Source: Ctena decussata | Taxonomy: Eukaryota > Mollusca > Bivalvia > Lucinida > Lucinidae | NCBI GenBank assembly: GCA_963989385.1 | Contig: OZ022499.1 | Coordinates: 50,891,757 to 50,955,756 of the forward strand | Length of the DNA: 64,000 nucleotides | Direction of reading: 5' to 3' | Shown: one piece after another, positions 53,988 through 64,000 of the stretch | Numbering within the stretch: the first letter of the stretch is position 1 | How the letters are laid out: each line of letters opens with the position of its first letter | The notes under the pieces: generated by a model | Told to the model about the DNA's origin: nothing | Seen by the model: the letters and a program-made list of their open reading frames with translations, nothing else | Database searches by the model: none | Program-made: the position numbers and the translations under genes

Positions 53988-56375
53988 TTAGTTAGACTTG
54001 GCGGGGGGACAGTGTGGACACCTAAATACACTATCCCTCCTCAGAACTCTGACATCTGTGCATGTTTTGAGGTGTGTCCAATGTGGGCAGAAGTCACATT
54101 TCCCCCAGTTAACTAAACTAATGTACACACTTCCTCTAAGATCTTCAGGTTCCCATTTATGGCACATACAACATTTTTCCTCCTCTGAAACTTCAACATC
54201 AGTATCACTATTTGCACTTTCTTCTGACAGTAACTCCAACGGCTTCCCATTTTTATTTGTTCCTGAGGTACTTGGTTGTGGCACTTTTTCTGTCTTTGCT
54301 GATTTCCTTGTCAATTTCATTTCTGTAACTTTGCTTCCCTCAAAACTCTTTGACCTTTTTGCTGGTGGCACTTTCACTTGCTGCGATTTGAGAATCTCTG
54401 TGTTACATTTTTTCATCAGATTTCCAGCCAAGAATGGTGGTACAAATCTTTTAACTGCTTTCTTAGGTATTGCTTTTGTTATTGTCCTTGACTGGAAAAA
54501 ATCTGGTGCTTGAACTTCCGTAGTAGCAGAAGTGGCCAATGGTTGTTTTTCCTCATGAGGTCCTTTAGCATTTTCACTTGCTTCTGGTACTTTCTCTAAG
54601 ACTTTCTCACTTGATGATGGTTCTTTTATTTCACTTGACTCACCTGCCAGTTTCTCTTCATTGATGTAAATTTTAGCAGGAGCAACTTGTGAGTCTGTAA
54701 TGACCTTATTATCAAAGGGATGAATACCGGTCCTGCGGAATGCAGATATCAAATTCTCTGCTGATAGAGCTTTTAGATAAGGCTTGGAAGTAAGTTCTGC
54801 AATTTGGTATTTTGAAATACTCATTCCAGGATTTCTCTTTAGATAACTCTGGCACTCTGTATAATACATGGACTTAAATGGGCCAAATACGCCAACGTCC
54901 AAAGGTTGAGTTACATGACTTGAGTGTGGGGGGAGTACAAAAAATATCACGTTACTCTGTTTGGCCCATTCAGCTAAAGTCAGGGAGATATGTGATCTAT
55001 GCCCATCGTACAGTATGAGGACTGGTACAGTAGACTTGTCTCCAGGCAATTTCACATATTTTGCAAAATGTTTTGTCAAATAATTCTGGAAGACACTTGA
55101 GTTTGACCACCCGGACTTGGACATTTCTCCAGCCGAACCTGAACATGCTCCCTTCAAAAAATCATCGTTCCAGCGCTGACCCGGGAAAACATAATAAGGC
55201 GGTACATTATTTCCTATGGCATTTCCGGCAGCAATGATTGTGACTGTGGAGGAACGGGATGATGTTATATTCTGGGGTACAGTATTTTTGTCACAAACTA
55301 TTTTGGGTGGTGAATGTTCAGCATTAACACCGGTCTCATCAATATTGAAAATACACTGGGGCTTGTCTCTCAGACCATTATTTGTCAACACTGAAGCAAG
55401 TTCCTTGTAGTAATTGTCAAGGGCTTATCTAGATGCTGATTTGGCTCTTGAAAGTGATAACTTTTGAGGCTTGGTAATCTTAAGATTTGGCCATCTTTTG
55501 ATGAATCCATAGAACCAGTTGTTGCTTAATGATTCTTTTGCTTTGACCATCTTTCCTAGAGAATCAGCAAAATCTTTAGCCATGTATTGAATAGATGCTT
55601 TGTTATAGCCATATCCAATTTCAGCCATGTATGTTATATGGGCGACAAGTTTCTCTTCTTCATCATGAGTGAACAAGGTATCAAATCCTAAGGTAGTATC
55701 TAGCTGCACTAGGCCTAGTGTCCTATCTCTGAGTGTGGATTCTGGTACACGGTAATCTCTGGCCGCCCTGTAGACAGAGGTTCCTCTCTGTGTAGCTTCA
55801 AAAGCTCTCTGCAAGTTTGCCCTGTCATACTGCAACTTTCTTTTCTTTGTCTGTGTATCCTGAAAATAGAAGTGTGGCAAACATGTGAAATTTATGCAAA
55901 TTAAATTTGCATAAACACCCTACCTACCTCTCACGGTAATATATCAAGCAAAGTGCACATTTCTCTTCTTCCAGCTGCAATAAAACTTGTTTATTTAACA
56001 GAATCATACTTCCATTTATATGTAGATTAAGAAATATTTATGACTTAAGCTCCTCTGGAGTCAAAATAGGAGTTTTTGCAGAGATAAAGAGTATGCATTT
56101 TGTCAAGTTTAAAAATTCTCTATTTTTACTGTAACGGCTTCCCATACTTTCCGGTTCCCAGCTCCTTTTCCAAATATGGTAATAACGTGACTTTGTGTTA
56201 CTGAGTGATGTCACCAACTGTCAGACGATAGTTTGCCACTAGAAAAATATTGTGAATTACTTTTTTAAAAATCTAGAGGGGTATTTTTGGAGTAGGGGGT
56301 GGGGATAGATCTGAAAATGGAAGTTTTACTGAATTTCAATAAAAGAATTGAAGTACTTACCAATAATCTTGACAT
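53988..56375 (-). pseudogene. pogo-like transposase with PHD-like finger; one nonsense codon
   Basis: Two exons on the minus strand. Exon 1 (56375-56361) encodes MSRLL and ends at GTAAGT. The 501-bp GT-AG intron (56360-55860) ends TTTTCAG. Exon 2 (55859-53988) continues in frame with DTQTKKRKLQ. The ~628-codon product has a psq-type helix-turn-helix (RAFEATQRGTSVYRAARDYR), a CENP-B/Tc5-like DNA-binding part ending FIKRWPNLKI, and a DDE domain. Catalytic Asp are in NIDETG (~179), LYDGHRSH (~290) and QPLDVGVFG (~326), spacing DD35D. A low-complexity region follows, then a C-terminal C4HC3 PHD-like finger (CCMCHKW...CDFCPHWTHLKTC...CPHC). A TAA at 55427-55425 (codon ~150) is the only break seen, so the copy is recently dead. 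The alternative upstream ATG at 55880 would lie inside the intron. Confidence 0.85.
55860..56360 (-). other. Intron of the pogo-like transposase
   Basis: GTAAGTACTT at the 5' side and TTTTCAG at the 3' side, phase 0. Joining gives an uninterrupted frame from MSRLL into the DTQTKKRK block. The body is AT-rich and non-coding. Confidence 0.75.
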
Positions 56376-56558
56376 TTTTCTCTAAAAAGCTTGTGACACG
56401 GAAGAGCGACTTTCTGGTTACTGGAGCGATTATGTCAACAGACGGTAGGTGGCGCTTATTACAAAATCACGTGAAATATATATTTACACCGGAACCTTGG
56501 AACCACCGGTAACGTGAGACTGGAGTATACAGCACGTTACTACAGTTACAGCCTACTA

Positions 56559-57956
56559 CAGTGGACTCGACAGTATCGGATCAAGTTCAATAAAACTCCC
56601 GTTTTGTTGTATATGAATGCTAAAAGTATGTATGTTATGACACAAAACAATTGCAAAATATCCCTTCTATCTATCCATGTCAAAACATTTACGAAATTTA
56701 TTCCTTTAAGGGCAGATAACCTATGCAGACTTACGGGAGGGTCCTGCGACAGTAACGAATCAGGTGCGACAGTATCGGATCATATGATATTATTTTATAG
56801 GAGAGTTTCTCCGAGGCATTCTGACAACCTTCTAAGCTTCATTAATTTGGCTACATAAACAGTTGGACCTATTAAACTCTCTGGGGAAACTTTTACGGCC
56901 TTTCAACGATATTTTTCATGTGGTCCTTCACCAGCAACGGTTTTGTCTGTTAAATAAAAGTTGAATGTATACAAAACTACAAGCATGCCAAAAATTCTTA
57001 ACTCAGTATTCCCCTGCGCCTCATAGCATGGAACTACTCAAACAGTAAAGATCATAAACTGCCTTTGCAAAGTGTAGACCCTGATAAGACCGTGGTGTCT
57101 GATCAGGATCAACAAATTTACGGTGATTTTCCGCCTTAACGATATTTCAGTGCAATCTGTGTATAAACACTACATGGTCATTCAACGAGTTCTCCGGCAT
57201 TAATCTGAGTCTACACAGTGTACAGATGTCCATCCGATGAACACCAGTCATTACTGGGTTCACATTCATGCGAGCTGATCTCGAATGTTTCAACAGAATG
57301 TTTAGCAGAAGCTTGGTTGTGCTACGCATAACCTTCATTATTATACGCTAGAATGTGGGGCTTGGGATGGGAGATATTTTACAAAAAGGATGTTGTCTTA
57401 GTTTTAAACTGATTTTCTTTGACAAAAGACACAGCAGCCACTCATGTAGTTGATTTATGACTTGTTTTCAGTATCAGACCATACATCCAACAAGCAGTTT
57501 CCAGCTGAGGCCTGTATTTCAGTTCAAATTATATAATGATCCGTTACTGTCGTACATCGGTGCCTCACTTTTCAAGTCTTTTGTTTCATCAAATACTGGG
57601 ATGTCACAAAAATAATGACTGCCTGCAATTTTAGGGATGCCAGGACACATTACAAAGCAAAATTGGTTTCAATCGCCGAATGATAAAATAGTTTAAATAA
57701 CCGAAATCTATCTTGCGGGTAACGAGCTACAGGCAAAATGCAAGCGCCGCTGAAGAGGGGCCAAGCTTTTCAACAACTCTGATTTGTTTCTCAGCCGCAG
57801 ATTTCAATCGAATTTTTCACCCTGCACTTTGCCATTGGTCGAACTTGATGACTGTAATATAATGGTAAAAAATATTTGCTTCGTTTGTGAGAAAAATGGG
57901 TGATAACCTAAGAGTGATTCGATACTGTCGATGATCCGATACTGTCGAGTCCACTG
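56559..57956. mobile_element. pogo/Tigger-type element with subterminal repeats
   Basis: Ends CAGTGGACTCGACAGTATCG and CGATACTGTCGAGTCCACTG are exact inverted repeats over ~25 bp. TA flanks both (56557-56558, 57957-57958). The word CGACAGTATCGGATCA and variants recur near both ends: about 56,569, 56,747, 56,763 forward and 57,537, 57,918, 57,932 inverted. No DDE transposase, but the minus strand has one C2H2-like finger frame (57147-57338). Confidence 0.85.
57147..57338 (-). CDS. Short frame ending in one C2H2-like zinc finger
   Basis: The 63-codon frame ends CTLCRLRLMPENSLNDHVVFIH, closely fitting C-x2-C-x12-H-x4-H with Leu at the two hydrophobic positions. A stop follows a few residues later. 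It lies inside the CAGTGGACTCGAC-ended element. It could be a relic of a DNA-binding domain or chance. I see no other exon. Confidence 0.25.
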   Translation of the reverse strand: MKVMRSTTKLLLNILLKHSRSARMNVNPVMTGVHRMDICTLCRLRLMPENSLNDHVVFIHRLH

Positions 57957-57959
57957 TAT

Positions 57960-59160
57960 ACGACATTGTGATGCACTGCACTGTCCGCCTAAAGTAGAGC
58001 AAAGAAGAGTAGAGCAGAGAACAGTAGAGTAAAGAAGAAATGTGAGTCTAACTTCCGAAGGTGGAGATTAGATACCTACACACATCGCCTACCCTACGCA
58101 AACCGATCTACCAAATCCTGGTTACCAGAGCACCTGCCTGCCAAGCCTCACCTCGCCCAAGAAACATACAATGACTCAAAAGGGACAAACACCAAACCAT
58201 TATTTCACACTCCCCTCAATCATTACCTATCCATTTAAGCACATCCGATCCCCTTATTCATAAAATTCAACAAAATGCCCATTTTCTTGGCAACGAATAG
58301 TAACGGAATATAGTTCGGTCGATAAAGAACATTAACATTGAAGCCCTTTTAAAGTTATGGTGATGGATGGAATCATTTACGCTGGACAACTTCAGGAATC
58401 TGTATCGAATTTGTTCGCATTGAGTCAAAATGGCATAATATTGACTACCCTTGCTCCAGAACAAAACGGATTTCTGCTGTTAAACATAAAATCTGGTTTC
58501 AAATTCGATTCACACCTATAGGAGAATGAATAGAGGGTTGCTTTCATGACATTCCCGATTTTTGACACTTGACATTGGAAAAGAATAAATCTCGGTTCAA
58601 CTGGTTCACTAACCTTTGTGTCATCCCAGTTTCTAGTCCCCTCCGGCGCAACCGGACATCCCCTCAATATTTTCTATTCACAACACGCTATTGTGCTTCA
58701 GGAGATAATAAGCAGGCGTGAACTGGTCCATTTTTTTTCCATTTTTTTTTTCTTTTTTTTGCGGAATGACGTCATGCTACTCATTTTCCTTAAAAACAGT
58801 CATTTCTATAATTTCCCAGGTATTTTCATTGAAAATTGGACTGATTTCATGTAAAAAAAAAAAAAGGAAGAAAATAATGCGAGCACCATGTTGACCAGGT
58901 TGTGTAATGAACACCGTTGAAAACCCAACTTTGCAGAGGGAAAAGTGGAGTATAGTTCGAGTTCGCAAAAAAGTTTTAGAATTCAGTGTCTAACCAAAAC
59001 TGGTAAATGATGTTGTACGCGTGAAATTTTAGAAATATTTTTGCCAAGGATGTTTACCAGACTCTGTCAGACTGCCCTACACGTTTCGTGAACACGTCAT
59101 TATTTTACTCATTTAGTCTCAAAACATAGATGGTTACTACTCGTTAAAACCGCCTCACCG
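57960..59160. other. No recognised feature
   Basis: AT-rich DNA with an (AGTAGAGCAAAGA)-like short repeat near 57,995-58,040 and T/A homopolymers near 58,735-58,865. No gene. Confidence 0.4.
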
Positions 59161-59224
59161 CCGAATGAGGTGGTTCTATCAAGCAATTTCGTTTTGGACA
59201 AAAAACAAGGAAAATACCATCAGT

Positions 59225-59340
59225 TACCATTACCTCGTAAAAATCCGAAGATTTTACGGTAGAATAACTGGAAACCAGCTGCCAGTCCATTTCCCATTAT
59301 TTCTACGGGCGCCCGTAAAAATTGCAGAAACCATCACGCA
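59225..59340. repeat. Fragment of the CACTGTAAAAAAT MITE family
   Basis: TCGTAAAAATCCGAAGATTT and AACCAGCTGCCAGTCCATTT match the right half of the element at 4246-4567. The tips are missing. Confidence 0.6.
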
Positions 59341-59349
59341 TAGTTGGGA

Positions 59350-59567
59350 AGAATAACAACAAAGTGGCATGTGCGCCCAGCGAAGACTCTGGTCAGCCTG
59401 GGCTAACGCCTAGTCTGATCAATCTTCGCCGACGCATGCAACGGCATGAAGGTAGCTTACTTTACGCGCACAGCGAAACTTCTGGTCAGGCTTGGCGGAT
59501 GTCCAGGCTGATCTGAGTCTTCTTGTGGCTCAAATACCACTGTATTGGTTTTGTCGCGTCGCGGCTC
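59350..59567. mobile_element. Fold-back MITE, third copy
   Basis: AACAACAAAGTGGCATGTGC to GTCGCGTCGCGGCTC. Inner TCAGCCTGGGC and CCAGGCTGATCTGAGTC arms match 17981-18216 and 38111-38335. The left tip is lost. Confidence 0.75.
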
Positions 59568-59569
59568 AT

Positions 59570-60700
59570 ATATATATGTGCATGTCACTTGATAATACAT
59601 CAAAATGCTTATTTGTTTAATTTGATGCCAGTGTGTGATCTCTTTGTCGTACCTGCAGGAAGAAGTCCCCGAGAAGCATTATTCGGAATATTTATTCAGC
59701 AAACAAAGCTTCCAAGGACGGCACACAAAACAAACATTTACTTTATCTATCAGTTACAAGTTCTGAACGATTTTACTTTGCGACGTCATCACAACGTCAT
59801 CAAAACATTTGTGACGATTCATGACGGCACCTACGTTCTGCAGACAGTTTGAGCCCCAAAATGGCCAAAAGCCACCAAAATTTTGATATTTTCCGAATCC
59901 TCTTAGATTTGCTTATTCACTGAGACATAAAACTAAATTTCGCTATAGGACACCCAACTCGTCCCTTTTTGCGCGACGGGTCACATTTATATAACTGAGG
60001 GAAAACCGATAGTGGAAGTCATACGCTGTTTTGCAGAAAGATTCAGTTTCTCCGTCAGCCTTTGTCGTTTCTAGAAAGTTGTAAAGCTTGCTAGCTACAT
60101 CACGCGTTTGCACCTGCCTGCTGCCGACCTAATAATATAATGCGTGTCACCTATAAACAGGGGCCGAGGAGCCGTAGCGAAGAGGTAAGGGTTGTTTTTT
60201 CTTCGAGCTGTACGGCCTTCTAGCCGAAATCTGACGGCCATCATAGGTTTTATTTTATTCCTTCGCGTGTTGCCAGGGAAGTGGCGGCGGAAGTTCAGGA
60301 ATTTATTTTCGTGAAATAAAAATGCCAGTGTCTCATTTCTCCTAGGAAAGAAAACCCGACCGGAAATTCAGTGACAGGAAAAATTCGAAGCCTTAGTGGT
60401 ACGGGACAGAACAGAATAGAACAGAAATACGCCTTATATCGTAAAGCAACCAACACTTGCTGTTTGCCGCCTGCCGCCTTCGGCGGAAAACAAGTCGTTG
60501 GTTGGTTGCTATTAAATTCGTGTCCGCTCCATATCTCCTTAACCCTTTGAAAGATTTTTTTGAAACTTAGTTAGCACTCTCCCTAAGAATCAGGCAGGTC
60601 CTATAGAAAAGGTGATAAGTGACTTTTTCAGAATACCAAAAATGTTTAGTGCATTTGTTTCTTTATATCAAAAAAGTCCCGAAGCCAAAGAGAAAGTGTG
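59570..60700. other. No clear feature
   Basis: GACGTCATCACAACGTCATC near 59,780 recalls the GACGTC-rich short elements. TGCGCGACGGGTCAC lies near 59,970. A short inverted pair CAACCAAC/GTTGGTTG flanks a CCGCCTTCGGCGG hairpin at about 60,450-60,510. Nothing coding. Confidence 0.4.
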
Positions 60701-62690
60701 ATTATCACATCGTTGCCATGGCAACGGCCGATAGAAGTTTTTGCCTCCAGAAGCAGAATTTCTTATTTTTGAAACATGAAAAATTATACTTTTTGAAGAG
60801 TATAAATCAGATCTATTTCAAATAGTCATATAAATAAGTCTATTTGATAAAGTTAAGTCATGTTCGAGCTTTTATTAGAATACATCGAAAGTTAATTACA
60901 AACACACAGAATGTGTTTCTATGGTAACCAACAGGGACAGTGTCAAGCAAGTTTTCCGCTGACTGAAAACGAGGAATTTCAGTCTCAATTATCTCGCAAC
61001 AGCAAAGCTAGGATGCGAAGAGTGAGTATATGATGCATACACTAGGGTCTTGCGTTGGTAACGAAAAAATAAAAAAGTTTTACAATGTTGCATTTACCTG
61101 GTTTCCATAGCAACCAAAGTGGTCCCTGTTCATTAAAATTGAAAAAAATGTCATAATTTGTAGAAGAAAATCTCGCAACAGAAAAGCTTGGATGCTAGGA
61201 GTTTGTATATATGATGTATTTACTAGGGTCTTTTGTTAGTAATGAAAAAATAAAAAGTTTTACAATGCTGCATTTTCCTGGTTTCCATGGCGACGAAAGT
61301 GGTCCCTATTCATTAAAATTGAAAAAATGTCATAATTTATAGAAGAAAATCTCCAATAAACCAATACTTACTTAAATCATTTGACATGCTAAATCAAACT
61401 TTAGTGCTTACTTGTTTAGTAGAACACAATACTGTTTTAGTTTTATATCTTAATTTGGTTTCCATGGCAACTTGAATGACGGCACTATCATTAAAATGCA
61501 CTTTCTTTTAATAAGCTCTCTTTCTAAGTATCAGGCAGATGGTGATAAGTGACTAGTCACAGAAATTGTTACTTTTACCTCCATTTTATCAGACTCCATG
61601 AAAGACTTTTACAGCAAACAGCATTTCCTGTTTCTGTCAGTGGTTGCCATGGAAACTCGATTTAAAAGTTTCGTGAATATTGGACAAGAATTCTAAATTA
61701 GAAAACTAAACTTAAAATTAACACTTTTCAGCTTGACTGTTGTGCTATGAATACTTTTTAAAGTTTTTATCCCTCCTCTCCTCAAAGGAACTGTTTGAGC
61801 ATTTTTTAACCAACAGAGCAAAAACAAATTATCTTTGCACCGTGTTGCTAAGCAACGAAAGTGTCACCATAGATACACATTTCATACACTATCAAAATTG
61901 ACAAATTTCAAAACAAATAATCAGCTAACAGCAAAGGTGCGTGTGAACAATTCATACAAGGTCCAAATGAACTAAATCTGTTTTGCCAATATCAAAAAAA
62001 AAGTTTTACATTCTTTGTAATTTACGTTACCATGGCAACAAAATCATCCAAACGTCAGTGAATTTACCTTAAAACCCATTTTCATAGCAAATTATCTAAA
62101 TCCAGTTAAGGATCATATAAACAATAAATATAAATTTCAAATAACTTACATCTGATTAACCTATATTATAAACAAAGACTAATACAATGCTCGAAAGTTT
62201 CGTTACCATGGTAACCCAAATATCAAACTGTCTTCATCATTACATAAATGCAATATTTAAAAAGCACATTATATTTCTGTTCATTAAAGTGTTTATTTGC
62301 AACTCCTATTAAATTTAAATCACACACATTTCTTACACATACCAGAAAATAAAGGTTATGGACTGTTGCAAATTTACGTTACCATGGCAACCCAAAAAGC
62401 AAACTGTCACATTTTTTGCATAAAAACAGCATATCTAAAGCATACTAATTCTCTTCAGCGAAAGGTGTATATATTAATTTTCCATGTAGTTTAAATAACA
62501 AACATTTCTTTTTCCCAGATCAAAAATAAAAAGTTAAACATTGTTCCAAATTTACGTTGCCATAGCAACCAAAATGTCAAACTTTCTGCAATGTAGCATA
62601 AAAGGAGCATATTTAAATCATATTGTTCTCTTCAGGAAAGGTGTAACTATGATTTTGCTATAACATTTAAATAACAAACGTTTCTTCTTC
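60700..62690. repeat. ~180-bp degenerate tandem repeat carrying X-box-like palindromes
   Basis: Palindromes of the type GTTRCCATGGCAAC start at 60712, 60914, 61101, 61281, 61458, 61643, 61854, 62026, 62202, 62378 and 62556. Most spacings are 172-187 bp. The sequence between motifs is strongly diverged, apart from pairs such as AAAGTGGTCCCT and CATAATTTRTAGAAGAAAATC. GTTRCCATGGYAAC is the known RFX-factor X-box consensus. Confidence 0.75.
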
Positions 62691-63815
62691 CCTTATAAAA
62701 AAAAAGAAAAAAAAAAAAAGAAAAAAAAACTAGAAAATTGTGTCTGTAAGACACCAATGATGCCCCCGTGCAGTGCCTGTCACATGACGTGTATATCCAT
62801 AAAGCTCCTACAAAGAATCCATTGAAAACATACCCTACCATGTAAAAATTGCCCAAAATGACTAAGTTAAAAAGGCTGTGATTCTGTCAAAATTAATTCT
62901 AGTTCTATCAAAATGCCTTATGCATATCTTCAAATATGTCCACAATATGTAGACAAGGTTTGAAAAAGATCCACTGAAAACTGTGGAGCAAGCTGATAAC
63001 AGAAACTCCATACTCTACAATGCAAAAATTTCCCTAGAATGACTAAGTTAAAAAGGCCGATATTCTGTCAAAATTAATTCTAGGTCCAACTAAAACCCAC
63101 ATGCACATCTTCAATACACTCACAGCATGTATGTAAGGTTTAAAAAAGATCCATTGAAAACTGTGAGAGGAGTTGATTACACAAACTCTATACCCTAGAA
63201 TGCAAAAATTTGCCTAAAATGACTAAGTTCAAAAGGCCGTAATTCTGTCAAAATAATTCTAGGTCAAACAAAAACCCACATGCACATCTTCAATACAATC
63301 ACAGCATGTATGCAAGGTTTGAAAAATATCCATTAAAAACTGTGAGAGGAGTTGATTACACAAACTCTATACCATAGAATGCAAAAATTTGCCTAAGTTC
63401 AAAAGGCCGTAATTTTGTCAAAATTTATTCTAGGTCCAACAAAAACCCAAATGCACATCTTCAATATGTCCACAACATGTATGCAAAGTTTGAAACAGAT
63501 CCATTGAAAACTGTGGGAGGAGTTGATTACACAAACTCTATACCCTACTATGCAAAAATTTGCCTAAAATGACTAAGTTCAAAAGGCCGTAAATCTGTCA
63601 AAATTAATTTTAGCCCCATCAAAAATCCACATGCACAACTTCAATATGTCCACAACATGTATGCAAAGTTTGAAAAAGTTCCATTGAAAACTGTGGGAGA
63701 AGTTGATTACACAAACTCTATACTATAAAGCGTGACGAACAGACAGACAGACAGACAGGGGCAAAGCTTAATGCCCCCTGACTGTCGTCACGGGGGCATA
63801 AAAAAAAACAACACA
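62691..63815 (+). repeat. ~175-bp tandem repeat inserted in the X-box array
   Basis: A-rich DNA (62,695-62,732), then units with ATGACTAAGTTMAAAAGGCC, CACATGCACATCTTCAATA and GTTGATTACACAAACTCTAT. The last block recurs near 63,172, 63,352, 63,523 and 63,703. It ends with (ACAG)n and a hairpin ATGCCCCCTGACTGTCGTCA...GGGGGCAT. The X-box register stops at 62556 and resumes at 63835, so this ~1.1-kb block is probably an insertion. Confidence 0.7.
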
Positions 63816-64000
63816 CGTAATGTTCTAAATTTACGTTACCATAGCAACCAAAATGTCAATTTATTACCAATTTTGTATAAAAACAGCATATATAAAACGT
63901 ATTATATCTCTTCAACAAATGTGTCTCTGATGGCAAAATCCTTAAAAGTTTAAGTAACACATTTTTTCATTCAGGTTAATAATAAAAAGTTATGCTATGT
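63816..64000. repeat. X-box repeat, resumed
   Basis: GTTACCATAGCAAC at 63835-63848 and flanking AATTTACGTTACCAT wording match units at 62,378 and 62,556. The window ends inside this unit. Confidence 0.65.

Larger units (their letters stand above)
53566..56519 (-). mobile_element. pogo-like DNA transposon, near-complete
   Basis: It contains the transposase gene at 53988-56375. Candidate ends are CAGTAGCCTGGAGTTCCAAG after TA (53564-53565) and, inverted at the right, GGAACCTTGGAACCACCGGT with ACTGG near 56,516. Both share GTTCCAAGGTWCCGGTGT, and CAGT-type ends are usual for pogo elements. The right tip lacks a clean TA, so its limit is uncertain. Confidence 0.5.

Noticed and set aside
53998..54513. 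171-codon plus-strand frame
   Set aside because: It is antisense to the C-terminal half of the pogo transposase, whose minus-strand frame has clear domains.
1..64000. LTR retrotransposons or endogenous viral sequences
   Set aside because: I saw no long direct terminal repeats, gag-pol order, protease, integrase or envelope-like frames; the reverse transcriptases present are LINE-type.

Overview
This window looks like repeat-dominated, AT-rich animal nuclear DNA. I suspect a bivalve mollusc, because of tRNA-Met-like SINEs, RTE-like and CR1/jockey-like LINEs, many fold-back MITEs and ~160-180 bp tandem repeats of the kinds I associate with heterodont bivalves. That is recollection, not a search. 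I see no complete host gene. The only host-like coding signal is one candidate first exon near 7.4-7.6 kb (minus strand: signal peptide, transmembrane segment, then a splice donor). Nearly everything else I can name is mobile or tandemly repeated DNA, much of it nested.

Layout. 0-11 kb holds scattered short DNA elements: a perfect 54-bp-arm hairpin, two 221-bp elements with CAG target duplications, a TA-flanked MITE, two TTA-flanked Harbinger-like elements (the larger 1.2 kb and CpG-rich), a TTAA-flanked piggyBac-like MITE and a tRNA-derived SINE. 11.7-15.2 kb is a nested site: a CR1/jockey-like LINE interrupted by a 2.1-kb RTE-like LINE and by a SINE, each with a visible target duplication. 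16-18 kb holds a ~445-bp-period repeat, a fold-back MITE and a 51-G run. 20.4-23.2 kb is a fairly young LINE whose long reading frame is broken by one 8-bp tandem duplication. 23.6-32.5 kb carries a tRNA-like SINE, X-box-like motifs, and an old repeat split by a mariner-like element and by an AT-flanked element, followed by a 1.7-kb TTAA-flanked element with ~200-bp terminal repeats.

The most striking object spans about 33.0-50.1 kb. Two arrays of a ~163-bp satellite face each other in opposite orientation (33.2-37.4 kb and 42.0-47.6 kb plus one further copy at 49.8-50.0 kb). They are bounded by matching inverted ends made of TTTTCTGCAGAA-type palindromes. The whole 17-kb block sits inside a broken mariner transposase gene, with an 11-bp target sequence repeated on both sides. 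This is the structure expected of a giant fold-back transposon whose terminal inverted repeats have become satellite arrays. A second element of 2.2 kb, with 528-bp inverted repeats, a CAC-type end and a 5-bp target duplication, lies inside the right array. The nesting order is therefore mariner, then satellite fold-back, then the CAC element.

50-64 kb contains a small fold-back element with a 10-bp target duplication, an intron-containing pogo-like transposase gene with a PHD-like C-terminal zinc finger and one nonsense codon, a second pogo-type element with subterminal repeats, and a run of twelve X-box-like palindromes at mostly ~180-bp spacing. No autonomous transposase is visible for the satellite fold-back element; a factor supplied elsewhere in the genome would be needed to move it.
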